Positions 17,252-25,187 of a DNA stretch of 64,000 bases are shown here, in pieces. Position numbers and translations under genes: made by a program. Each line of letters opens with the position of its first letter. Position 1 is the first letter of the stretch. The DNA is taken from NCBI GenBank assembly GCA_001724025.1, contig MEDJ01000001.1:186001-250000 (forward strand). Reading direction: 5' to 3'. This stretch comes from Acidobacteria bacterium SCN 69-37 (GTDB lineage: Bacteria; Acidobacteriota; Vicinamibacteria; Vicinamibacterales; SCN-69-37). The notes beneath the pieces were generated by a model. It saw nothing but the letters and a program-made list of their open reading frames with translations. It did no database searches and was not told the DNA's origin.

Positions 17252-17783
17252 CGCGCAACCTCTGTCCACAGCTCTTGCAGAAGCGGGCGTCATCGTCATT
17301 GGCACCGCCGCACTGCGGGCATCGGCCCACTGCCGGCGCGTCGGTGGCCGGCGCCACCTGCACGGGCGCCACGGGCGTCGCGTCGAGCTGCGCCATCAGC
17401 GCCACGGCGCGCGCGCGCAGCCGCGCGTCAATCTCCGCGAAGTCCACGTCGCTGACCTTGCCCATGGCTCGATCGAACTCCAGCTCCTTGATTGACCGGA
17501 GCACCATGGTTTTTTCCTGTTCGAGGGCGCGCCGCGTGCGCTGGTCCAGCGCCTCGTCGTCCAGCGTCGCGCGCCCCTGGAACGCCAGGATGGCGTAGTG
17601 CACGGCTGCCGCAACGAGGCCCGCGGCCACCGCCGCCGCACTCAACAGCAGCAGCGCGGCCGGCTGGGTGTCCGTCGCTCGCCAGACGGCCACCGTGGCT
17701 CCGGCCAGGCCGAGCAGGACGTACAGGTGCCAGGGTTGGAACCCGGTGGTCGGGCGGGAATCAGTCGAGATCTCGGAGCTCAT
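17244..17783 (-). CDS. Membrane protein with C-terminal zinc ribbon, ccm operon
   Basis: A 179-residue protein with two hydrophobic helices near the N-terminus (about 16-34 and 40-62), a charged alpha-helical middle (LDQRTRRALEQEKTMVLRSI, then LEFDRAMGKVSD) and a C-terminal zinc ribbon CPQCGG...CKSCG. The helical part with the KELEFDR/GKVSxxDF pattern is similar to a cytoplasmic segment often seen in CcmI-like or ccm-linked proteins, so it might replace CcmI, but that is inference. It overlaps the ccmF-H stop by 23 bp and the next gene by 8 bp. Confidence 0.7.
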   Translation of the reverse strand: MSSEISTDSRPTTGFQPWHLYVLLGLAGATVAVWRATDTQPAALLLLSAAAVAAGLVAAAVHYAILAFQGRATLDDEALDQRTRRALEQEKTMVLRSIKELEFDRAMGKVSDVDFAEIDARLRARAVALMAQLDATPVAPVQVAPATDAPAVGRCPQCGGANDDDARFCKSCGQRLRDE

Positions 17784-20247
17784 CGTCGAGGCGGTCCTGC
17801 AAGTCCGTCCGTCCGGCGACGGCAGCCGTTTCCAGCGTCGGGTCGTCGGACACGTCACGGCGACGACGCGACCAGCGCACGGCCAGGCCACTCACGAGGA
17901 GCACGCCGCCAAAGCCCGCCGCATACGGAAAGGCCCAGGCCAGCCGGTTGAACCCCTCGTCGATCGGGGCCCCGAGGACGTGCTGCCCGCCCTCGTCCCG
18001 CACGAAGATGTCGATGATCTCCTGCCGGCTCTTGCCTTCGGCTACCAGCGCGGCGAGCTTCTGGCGCAGCCGCTCGGCAACCGGACACGTGCACTCGCCA
18101 ATCCGCTGACGACCGCACGTTCCACACGTGCAGATCAGGTAGCGGCGAAGATCCTTCTCGAGATCGGTCTGCGCCGCCAGGAACGTCGCGTTCGGATTGT
18201 CGACGTGCTGCGCGTGCACCGGCGCCACGGCACCGAACCCGATCACCAGCAGGAGCAGCGACGTGGGGACCGCGCCCTCGGGAATCCTGGCCGTCGCAAA
18301 GGCAAACGCCCGCTCGGGCAGGTAGGCGATCAGAGCGCCAATCATCATGATGCCGACGCCAATCCAGACCCAGTTGACGAGCGGATTGATGCGGATCTGC
18401 AGATCGGCCTGCTGCCGGCCTGCGTCATAGCCTGCCAGGACGAGGTACAGATCCCTGTCGATGCCGCGCCGCAGCGCGACTTCCGTGGTCGGTTCGTCCT
18501 CACGCCCGCCGAAATACCAGCGCGCCGGGAACATGCGCGACAGCGGCTGCCCGTCACGCAGCACCTCGAGCTCGGCCGTGACCATCTGCTTCTGCGAGTC
18601 CTGCGTGATCGACAGCCCGATATACCGCACGGTGTAGGGAGCGACGTCGACCGAATCGCCCGGCTGCATCGACGCCGACTCGTTCCGATCGTAGGCGCCG
18701 CCGGCGAATCCCAGGAACACGAGGACGATTCCGGCGTGGACCACGTAGCCGCCGTAGCGCCGACGCGACCGCGCGAACAGGCCCACGAGCGCCGTGAAGA
18801 CATCCGTACCGGTCGCCCGCCGACGGACGGACGCCCCGCGGACGAACTCCTGGATGATCGACGCCAGCACGAACGCGCAGAGCGCAAAGCAGACGCCCGA
18901 TGCCCACACCGGCAGACCGGCCACCACCACGATCCCGAGGACCACGGCGCCGCTCGCCACCGGCCAGAGGAACTGCTGGACCAGGTTGGCGACGGTCGAC
19001 TTGCGCCAGGCCATCAGCGGTCCGATGCCCGTGAGCATCAGCAGCAGCAGGCCGACCGGCGTCAGCCACGTATTGAAGAACGGCGCCGCCACCGTGAGCC
19101 GCTCGCCCGTCACCGCCTCGCTCAGGGTCGGGAACATCGTGGCAAACAGCGTGAAGAATGCCGCAAACAGCAGCACCCAGTTGTTGGCGAGGAACGCGGC
19201 CTCGCGCGACGCCCACGAATCGAGCTCGTTGCGGGCGCGCAGCAGCGGCATCCGGTAGATCACCAGACCGAAGCTGACGATCAGCGTCACGATCATGAAG
19301 ATCGTGAAGAGCCAGGCCAGTTCCCGATCCTCACCGAACGCGTGCACCGACTGCACCACGCCCGACCGCGTCATGAACGTGCCGAAGATCGTCAGGAAGA
19401 ACGTGAGGATGACGAGCGACACGTTCCAGATCTTCAGCATGCCGCGTCGCTCCTGCACCATCACCGAGTGCAGGAAGGCCGTGGCCGTGAACCACGGCAG
19501 CAGGCCGGCGTTTTCCACCGGATCCCAGCCCCAGTAGCCGCCCCAGCCGAGTTCCTCGTACGCCCAGAGCGCCCCCAGCGTCAGTCCGACCGTCAGGAAC
19601 AGCCACGCGGCCATCGTCCATCGCCGCACCGCCCGCAGCCAGCCGTCATCGAGGTGTCCGCTGGCGAGCGCCGCGATACCGAATGCGAACGGGATCGTCA
19701 TGCCGACGAAGCCCAGATAGAGCATCGGCGGATGGATCGCCATGTAGTAGTTCTGCAGCAGCGGGCTCAGGCCCGACCCGTCGGTGTGCACGTCCGTCAG
19801 GAACGTGTTGAACGGGTTGTTGTGCAGCACCATCAGGAACAGGAAGAACATCTCGACGGCGGCCACGGTGGCCACCACCCAGGGAATCAGTTCACGGGTC
19901 CGCTGCCTGTTGATGTAGATGGCCGAGCTGCCGAAACAGGCCAGCAGCGTCACCCAGAACATCACCGATCCGTCGAGTCCCCCCCAGTACGACGCCAGCT
20001 TGTAGAACAGCGGCTGTGCACTGTTCGAATACCGCTGGACGTACTCGATGCTGTAGTCGCCGGTGACGAAGGCGTGGATGATGATGGCCGATGCGGCGAG
20101 CATCAGCGCCGAGACGAGATGCTGGAGGCCGATGCCCCCCGAGATGAGCGCGGCGTGCCGGCGACGGCCGCCGGCCAGCGAGGCCGCGAACGCGCCGCTG
20201 GCGACGACGAACGCGGCGAGCAGGAGGAACGAACCGAGGCCGGCCAC
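17761..20247 (-). CDS. ccmF: CcmF-CcmH fusion, haem lyase of cytochrome c maturation
   Basis: An 828-residue protein. Residues 1 to about 670 are CcmF: many helices, the haem-binding WWD signature GWGGYWGWDPVENAG (near 235-249) and flanking His residues (AIHPPMLYLG). After the last CcmF helices, about 695-800 form a CcmH-type domain with CTCGTCGRQRIGECTC at 706-721, then a helix-hairpin and a final transmembrane helix. CcmF with CcmH ligates haem to the reduced CxxCH of apocytochromes in the periplasm. Usually these are separate genes; here they are one. GTG 20247 overlaps the ccmE stop by one base (TAGTG). The extra Cys residues are discussed in the findings. Confidence 0.9.
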   Translation of the reverse strand: MAGLGSFLLLAAFVVASGAFAASLAGGRRRHAALISGGIGLQHLVSALMLAASAIIIHAFVTGDYSIEYVQRYSNSAQPLFYKLASYWGGLDGSVMFWVTLLACFGSSAIYINRQRTRELIPWVVATVAAVEMFFLFLMVLHNNPFNTFLTDVHTDGSGLSPLLQNYYMAIHPPMLYLGFVGMTIPFAFGIAALASGHLDDGWLRAVRRWTMAAWLFLTVGLTLGALWAYEELGWGGYWGWDPVENAGLLPWFTATAFLHSVMVQERRGMLKIWNVSLVILTFFLTIFGTFMTRSGVVQSVHAFGEDRELAWLFTIFMIVTLIVSFGLVIYRMPLLRARNELDSWASREAAFLANNWVLLFAAFFTLFATMFPTLSEAVTGERLTVAAPFFNTWLTPVGLLLLMLTGIGPLMAWRKSTVANLVQQFLWPVASGAVVLGIVVVAGLPVWASGVCFALCAFVLASIIQEFVRGASVRRRATGTDVFTALVGLFARSRRRYGGYVVHAGIVLVFLGFAGGAYDRNESASMQPGDSVDVAPYTVRYIGLSITQDSQKQMVTAELEVLRDGQPLSRMFPARWYFGGREDEPTTEVALRRGIDRDLYLVLAGYDAGRQQADLQIRINPLVNWVWIGVGIMMIGALIAYLPERAFAFATARIPEGAVPTSLLLLVIGFGAVAPVHAQHVDNPNATFLAAQTDLEKDLRRYLICTCGTCGRQRIGECTCPVAERLRQKLAALVAEGKSRQEIIDIFVRDEGGQHVLGAPIDEGFNRLAWAFPYAAGFGGVLLVSGLAVRWSRRRRDVSDDPTLETAAVAGRTDLQDRLDDELRDLD

Positions 20248-20678
20248 TACTCGCCCAGCCCTTTGGCAGGCGTGAGGTTCGGCGCCGTGGAGGCCTCGTA
20301 CTTCGACGGGCACTTGGCCATCACACCGTCGGGCTCGACCTGGAAGCCCGCCTGCGACAACTGCCCGGTAACGACCACCTCGGCATTGTCCGCAAAATTA
20401 TCGGGGACGACCCCGGTGTAGTACGCCGTCACCACCGAGTCGCCGTGCTTGACGTCGAACCGGTAGTCGAGCGAGTTGTCCCGGCGCGCAATGGTGCCGG
20501 GCACCACGTTGCCCTGGAGTTTCAACGTCCGTCCGTACCACTCTTCGGCCGCCGGCATCACCTCGTCGACGTGTTTGTAGAACTGCACGTTCTCACGCAT
20601 CGACGTGGCCAGCAGCGTAATGAACGCGCCGCCGAGTATCAGGACCGTGGCAAGGACGCGGACGGCTTTCTTGGGCAT
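20247..20678 (-). CDS. ccmE: Haem chaperone CcmE, CxxxY type
   Basis: A 143-residue periplasmic haem chaperone with one N-terminal anchor helix (about 7-25) and the OB-fold core (LKLQGNVVPGTI, YRFDVKHGD, YYTGVVPDNF). The classical haem-attaching HxxxY is absent: the position holds MAKCPSKYE, giving Cys 123 and Tyr 127 (CxxxY). CcmE proteins of this kind are known from Desulfovibrio and some archaea, where Cys binds haem. It is the first gene of the operon and its stop is joined to the ccmF-H start. The intact surrounding operon argues that the Cys variant is functional. Confidence 0.9.
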   Translation of the reverse strand: MPKKAVRVLATVLILGGAFITLLATSMRENVQFYKHVDEVMPAAEEWYGRTLKLQGNVVPGTIARRDNSLDYRFDVKHGDSVVTAYYTGVVPDNFADNAEVVVTGQLSQAGFQVEPDGVMAKCPSKYEASTAPNLTPAKGLGE

Positions 20679-20756
20679 GGGTCGAATTTCTCCGCAGTCA
20701 AGGATACGTGCGGGCGACGACGCGAAGCAACTGGCGCGTGGCGGGACCGGCCGCCA

Positions 20757-21338
20757 TCACCGTGCGATGCCGAACGTCCGGAGCGCCTCGCTGACGCGCG
20801 CGACGGGCAATCCGACGACGTTCGCGTACGCGCCCTCGATGCGCGGGACGAACCGCGACGCGCGCCCTTGAATCGCGTATGCGCCCGCCTTGCCCATCGG
20901 CTCGCCTGTGGCCACATAGGCTTCGATGTCGTCGCGCGACAGTGCCTCGAACCAGACGCGCGTCACGTCGACGAACCCGATCCGTCGCCGGCCGTCGGTG
21001 ATCGCCACGCCCGTCAGGACCTCGTGCGCCCGCCCCGCCAGCATCCGCAGCATCCGCGCCGCGTCGGCCGCGTCCGCTGGCTTCCCCAGGATCTCGGGCG
21101 GCACCGGCGCGTGGTCGCCGACGATCACGGCCGTGTCGGCCGCCAGCACCACCGTCCCTGGACGACGGGCCGCGGCCGCGTCGGCCTTGGCCCACGCCAC
21201 ACGCTGCACGTAGTCATCGGGCCGTTCGGCCGGCAGCCGTGCCTCGTCGATGTCGACCGGTGCCACGTCGAACGTGAAGCCGGCCGCGTGCAGCAGATCC
21301 ACGCGACGCGGCGAGGCCGAGGCCAGCACGAACGTCAT
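20757..21338 (-). CDS. maf: Maf-family nucleoside triphosphate pyrophosphatase
   Basis: A 193-residue protein with the Maf signatures SASPRR at the N-terminus, AADTAVIVGD, LGKPADAADAARML and the GKAGAYAIQG loop. Maf enzymes hydrolyse non-canonical or surplus nucleoside triphosphates (dTTP/UTP type or modified pyrimidines) to monophosphates; some arrest cell division. It lies head to head with a DciA-like gene across 38 bp and about 80 bp upstream of the ccm operon on the same strand, so a shared transcript is possible. Confidence 0.88.
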   Translation of the reverse strand: MTFVLASASPRRVDLLHAAGFTFDVAPVDIDEARLPAERPDDYVQRVAWAKADAAAARRPGTVVLAADTAVIVGDHAPVPPEILGKPADAADAARMLRMLAGRAHEVLTGVAITDGRRRIGFVDVTRVWFEALSRDDIEAYVATGEPMGKAGAYAIQGRASRFVPRIEGAYANVVGLPVARVSEALRTFGIAR

Positions 21339-21376
21339 CCCCTCAGTATGCCGCAGCGCCGGGCTACAATCCGCGC

Positions 21377-21667
21377 GTGGAACGGATCGACGTCACCGCA
21401 CCGCGCGCCATCGTGCTGGCGCTGAACCGCCAGCCGACGACAGCAGGCAAGGTCCTGTTCGCGTGGACGCTCTCGGCCGGAGCGCCGCTGGCCCGCGCCG
21501 CCCGTGCGTCGTGGCACGACGGTGTGCTCTATCTCGATCCGCGGACCGACACGTGGCGACGCGAACTCGTCCGCGCACGACCGACGCTGCTCGGCCGACT
21601 CGGCGGCCTGCTCGGTCCCGACGCAGTTCGCACGATCGTCATCACCGGCACCGAAGACGCGCGCTGA
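21377..21667 (+). CDS. Short DciA/DUF721-like protein
   Basis: A 96-residue protein. The second half (ASWHDGVLYLDPRTDTWRRE, then LGPDAVRTIVIT) follows the DUF721/DciA pattern of a compact alpha-beta domain in which 'dGvLxv...s.aWaqeL' precedes a C-terminal strand. DciA loads or assists the replicative helicase in bacteria that lack DnaC. It is shorter than most DciA proteins. The GTG start is only six bases after a TACAAT hexamer (21365-21370), so its mRNA may be leaderless. It is divergent from maf. Confidence 0.55.
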   Translation: MERIDVTAPRAIVLALNRQPTTAGKVLFAWTLSAGAPLARAARASWHDGVLYLDPRTDTWRRELVRARPTLLGRLGGLLGPDAVRTIVITGTEDAR

Positions 21668-21707
21668 GAACCGACAGGCGTCCACCGGGGAACGGGCGAT
21701 CGACAGA

Positions 21708-22232
21708 TCACTCGCGCGCCGATCGGCTGCGCGCGGCGCGACGCGCGACGATCCACGCGACGAGCGTGAACGGACCAATCCGCATCACCTCGCGCAGAGC
21801 GGCCAGCAGATTGTGCCGGACGAAATCCTCGCGCCACCACTGCCGGCTGATTCCGTCGAACACGCGCGCGATCAGCACGTGATCGGTCGACACGGGCCAG
21901 AACAGCATCACGCCCAGCGGCACCGACGTGTCGGCGCCCAGGGCATCGAGCAACGGGTGCGTGAGCCACGCCAGTGTCGCGGTGAGGAACGTCCGCGTGC
22001 GTGTGGAGGCCAGCGGCAGTCGGCAGGCCGCCGCGATCGCGCCGGCTATCACGGCCGCGCCCACGCTGTGCGTTTCCATGCTATGCCGACCGATGAGCAG
22101 ATCGAGATCCGCCGCCACGCCCAGCGCGCCGATCCAGAGTCCCTGCGCGAGTCGTGCCCCGCGCGGGGCCGGGCCGGCCACCATCCAGCCCACGGCCAGC
22201 GCCCCGAGTGCGTGCCCGACGGGAGACGGCAT
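21708..22232 (-). CDS. DUF457-type membrane-bound metal-dependent hydrolase
   Basis: A 174-residue protein with four hydrophobic segments and the scattered metal-ligand residues of the YdjM/DUF457 family: PSPVGHALGAL at the start, ADLDLLIGRHSMETHS in the first loop and THPLLDALG further on. Members are inner-membrane proteins of poorly defined hydrolytic activity; E. coli YdjM is SOS-induced. Twenty-six bases separate it from the cinA stop, so it is probably the last gene of the cinA-pgpA transcript. Confidence 0.75.
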   Translation of the reverse strand: MPSPVGHALGALAVGWMVAGPAPRGARLAQGLWIGALGVAADLDLLIGRHSMETHSVGAAVIAGAIAAACRLPLASTRTRTFLTATLAWLTHPLLDALGADTSVPLGVMLFWPVSTDHVLIARVFDGISRQWWREDFVRHNLLAALREVMRIGPFTLVAWIVARRAARSRSARE

Positions 22233-22258
22233 CGTTCAGGCGCGTGGCGACGCGGACA

Positions 22259-23530
22259 TCAGCCCTGCAGGTGCCGCCGCACCATATCGAGCGCGGCCGC
22301 TGCCGAGAACGTCCGCACCATCGCCCGGGTGCCGGGGAACAGGAACTGCCGCACGTCGCGGCGCGCCGCCGACGTCACGGCCACGAAGACCGTCCCGACC
22401 GGCTTCTCCGGCGATCCGCCACCCGGACCGGCAATCCCTGTCACGCCGATCCCGATCTCCGCGCCCGTGCACGACCGCACGCCATCGGCCATGGCCAGCG
22501 CCACCTGATCGCTCACGGCCCCATCTGTGGCAATTACCCTGTCTGGCACACCAAGGATCTCGACCTTCACCGCGTTGTCGTACGCGACCACGCCGCCCAG
22601 CACCCAGGCCGAACTGCCAGGCACGTCGGTCAGCCGCTGCAGCACCTGCCCCCCCGTGCAGGATTCGGCGGCCGCCACGCGCCAGCCTCGCTCGACGAGC
22701 AGCGCGCCGACGATGTCCTCGATCGCGCGGCCGTCGCTGCTGAACACCGCATCGCCCAACGCGTCGGTCAGCCGGCCGATGGCGCGATCGAGCGCCGCGT
22801 CGAGCGTGGCCTCGTCGTCGCCGCTGCACGACAGGTGCAGTTCCACCAGTCCCGGGCTGGCGAGGATGGTCGTCTCGATCGGCGGTGTCTCATCGACCAG
22901 CGGTGCGTAGACAGGCTGTGCCAATTCCTCGACCTGCGATTCGGATCGGCCCGTCGTCTTCAGTACGCGACGTCGCAACCGGCGTCCGCCAGCCCGGGCC
23001 GCGAGCACCGGAGCCACCGACGCCTCGAACATCGGCTCGAGTTCCGACGGCGGACCCGGCAGGAGAATCACCAGGCGATTGCCCGACGTGACGATCTGTC
23101 CCGGTGCCGTTCCGTGGGTGTTCGGCAGCCAGCGCGCGCCGTCGATCACTCGGGCCTGACGGCGGTTGACCTCCGGCATGCGTGCGCCCCGTCTGGCGAA
23201 TCGCTGCGTGATGATCTCGAGGATCTCGGGGACGCCGTGGAGCGCCAGGCCGAGTGTCTCGGCTACGACCTCGCGCGTCAGATCATCGTCTGTCGGTCCG
23301 AGGCCGCCCGTCGTGATCACGACGTCGGCACGCGACACGGCCTCCTGCAGGACCGCGCGCAGCGCCGCCGGCCGATCGCCGACGACGTGCTTGATCGCGA
23401 CGACGATCCCGAGGGCGTTCAGCGCACCGGTGAGGTACAGCGAATTGGTATCGATCCGGTGGGCGGTCAGCAGTTCGCTGCCAACCGCGACGATCTCGGC
23501 CGTCTCGATGCGGCCTGTCAGCGCAGCCAT
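22259..23530 (-). CDS. cinA: CinA-like protein (NMN deamidase/ADP-ribose pyrophosphatase type)
   Basis: A 423-residue two-domain protein. The N-terminal half is a MoCF-type domain (VGSELLTAHRIDTNSLYL, TTGGLGPTDDDLT), associated with ADP-ribose pyrophosphatase activity. The C-terminal half is the CinA amidase domain (AAESCTGGQVLQRLTDVPGS, YDNAVKVEILGV, GVTGIAGPGGGSPEKPVGTV), which deamidates nicotinamide mononucleotide in pyridine-nucleotide recycling. ATG 23530 lies 13 bp inside the 3' end of pgpA, so both are co-translated. Full length. Confidence 0.9.
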   Translation of the reverse strand: MAALTGRIETAEIVAVGSELLTAHRIDTNSLYLTGALNALGIVVAIKHVVGDRPAALRAVLQEAVSRADVVITTGGLGPTDDDLTREVVAETLGLALHGVPEILEIITQRFARRGARMPEVNRRQARVIDGARWLPNTHGTAPGQIVTSGNRLVILLPGPPSELEPMFEASVAPVLAARAGGRRLRRRVLKTTGRSESQVEELAQPVYAPLVDETPPIETTILASPGLVELHLSCSGDDEATLDAALDRAIGRLTDALGDAVFSSDGRAIEDIVGALLVERGWRVAAAESCTGGQVLQRLTDVPGSSAWVLGGVVAYDNAVKVEILGVPDRVIATDGAVSDQVALAMADGVRSCTGAEIGIGVTGIAGPGGGSPEKPVGTVFVAVTSAARRDVRQFLFPGTRAMVRTFSAAAALDMVRRHLQG

Positions 23531-23976
23531 GGCACGAACGTCACCGCTCCCCACATCAGCAGCCACCCGTACGCCCCGGCCATGACGTCGTCGGCCATGA
23601 TGCCGACTCCGCCGGGCAGCGCCTCGAACCTGTTGGCCGGCCACGGCTTGATGATGTCGAGCAGCCGGAAGACGAAGAAGGCCACGACCGCGCCGGCGAT
23701 CCCGACATCGAGCAGCAGCAGCGTCGCCAACTGACCCGCCACCTCGTCGACGACGACGTAGCCGGGATCTTCCCGGCCGAAATGCGTCGCGGCCACCGTC
23801 GAGGCCCAGGTGCCGATCACACAGACGCCCACGAAGATCCCGACCTGCACCGACGGATCGAGATGACGCGTCAGCAGGTACACGACGATACCGACGGCCG
23901 ATCCGATCGTGCCCGGCGCGAACGGAAAATACCCGGCACCGCCCGCCGTGGCGATGGCAACCGCGAGCGTCTTCAT
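23518..23976 (-). CDS. pgpA: Phosphatidylglycerophosphatase A
   Basis: A 152-residue integral membrane phosphatase that converts phosphatidylglycerol phosphate to phosphatidylglycerol. Family residues are in place: APGTIGSAVG, VVDEVAGQL, DIIKPWP and GGVGIMADDVMAG, with about four helices. Length is normal. Its ATG overlaps the stop of the RDD-domain gene (ATGA), and its own 3' end overlaps cinA. Confidence 0.9.
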   Translation of the reverse strand: MKTLAVAIATAGGAGYFPFAPGTIGSAVGIVVYLLTRHLDPSVQVGIFVGVCVIGTWASTVAATHFGREDPGYVVVDEVAGQLATLLLLDVGIAGAVVAFFVFRLLDIIKPWPANRFEALPGGVGIMADDVMAGAYGWLLMWGAVTFVPWLR

Positions 23977-25187
23977 GCGCGCACCACCCGCGTGCGGCTC
24001 AGCCGATCGTGCAGCGCCCGCCGTTCACCGGTCAGCGCCGGCACGAGGCCGGCCCCGAGCAACAGGACCGACGGGATGGCGAGAAGACTGCGAGCCAGCG
24101 CCTGACGCACCGACAGCGGCTCGTGCGCGGTTCCCGCTTCGCCCCCATCGACAACACGGATCCCCATCATCATCTTTCCGGCCGTCTGGCCTCCCGCGGC
24201 AGTGAACAGGAACAGATATCCGGCCACGATCAGGAGGACGAAGGCCGCCAGTGGCACGAGCGGCACCGTCGCCCACTCGCTCCAGCCGCGATCGATCCAG
24301 CGCAGCGTGGCCGCCACCACACCGCCGGCAATGGCGCCGAGCAGCATCCCGTCGATCGCCGTCGAGGCCAGGCGCTGCATCGGCGCCGCATTGTGCGCCA
24401 GGTGATCACGCCGCGCCCGTTCGGCGGCCTCCCGCTGCTCATCGTGTGCGATCCGCTCGAGGCCCTCGAGCAGATCCCGATCGAGCGGTCCGATGCGCGG
24501 CGACGCCGATGGTTCGGTTGCCGATCGACGCACGGACAGTGGCGGCCGCGGCGCCACAGGAGCCTCGACGATCGGTGGCGGAAGCGCTGACGGCTCCGCG
24601 GCGGACGCTGACGCGGGAACGGGTTCGGACTCGTCCGCTGCCGGCTCCGTTGCCGGCGACAGGCCTTTCACGAACAGCGGCAGTTCGGCCGTCGGCGGCG
24701 GCGGTGCGGGTGCGCGGCGGGCGCGCGTTTCGGACGGACGCCGCTCGGGCACGGGCACTGACGGCGGCACCTCGGACGGCGCGGCATCGACACCTGCTGC
24801 GTCGGTCGACGCGCTCATGTCCCCGTCGGACACGTCCGCGCCCCCATCCTGCACCTCGTCATCGGCCGGTGCGATATCGAACGGTCCGGGCGTGGACAGG
24901 CGGGCCGCGGGCGGCGTCGGCGCCGGCATCTGGGGTGGGGGCGTACTGGAGGTTCCGGTCCGCCGGGCCGGCCGGCCGCTGCGCGCGGGACGATCGTGCC
25001 GATCCAGATCGATGTCGATCTCCGGCGCCGCCGTCACGTCACCACGCAACGATAAATCGACGAAGGGGCCCTCGTCGTTCGTCTCCGGGTGCATCACCAG
25101 ATCCGGATCGAGTGCCAGCGTGTACCCGCAATTCCGGCAGCGCGGTTCGGGATCGAAGCTGAGGTAATGACACTTGGGACACTTCAT
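23973..25187 (-). CDS. RDD-family membrane protein with N-terminal zinc ribbon
   Basis: A 404-residue protein of three parts. Residues 1-24 form a zinc ribbon (Cys 3, 6, 17, 20). About 25-260 are a low-complexity linker rich in Pro, Ala, Ser and acidic residues. The last 130 residues are an RDD domain: a helix beginning with Arg (QRLASTAIDGMLLG), a second with MGIRVVDGG between helices, and a third. RDD proteins are linked to ion exchange or transport in a few cases, but here the role is unknown. It is coupled by ATGA to the TPR-like gene upstream and to pgpA downstream. Confidence 0.75.
   Translation of the reverse strand: MKCPKCHYLSFDPEPRCRNCGYTLALDPDLVMHPETNDEGPFVDLSLRGDVTAAPEIDIDLDRHDRPARSGRPARRTGTSSTPPPQMPAPTPPAARLSTPGPFDIAPADDEVQDGGADVSDGDMSASTDAAGVDAAPSEVPPSVPVPERRPSETRARRAPAPPPPTAELPLFVKGLSPATEPAADESEPVPASASAAEPSALPPPIVEAPVAPRPPLSVRRSATEPSASPRIGPLDRDLLEGLERIAHDEQREAAERARRDHLAHNAAPMQRLASTAIDGMLLGAIAGGVVAATLRWIDRGWSEWATVPLVPLAAFVLLIVAGYLFLFTAAGGQTAGKMMMGIRVVDGGEAGTAHEPLSVRQALARSLLAIPSVLLLGAGLVPALTGERRALHDRLSRTRVVRA

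Noticed and set aside
17668-20421. A long open frame on the plus strand opposite ccmF-H
   Set aside because: It is the antisense shadow of a GC-rich gene: composition is Arg/His/Gln-rich with no family motif, while the minus-strand frame encodes clear CcmF-CcmH.
20247-20678. ccmE as a pseudogene because of the missing haem His
   Set aside because: The frame is intact, the OB-fold motifs are present, and CxxxY CcmE proteins are known to be functional in other organisms.
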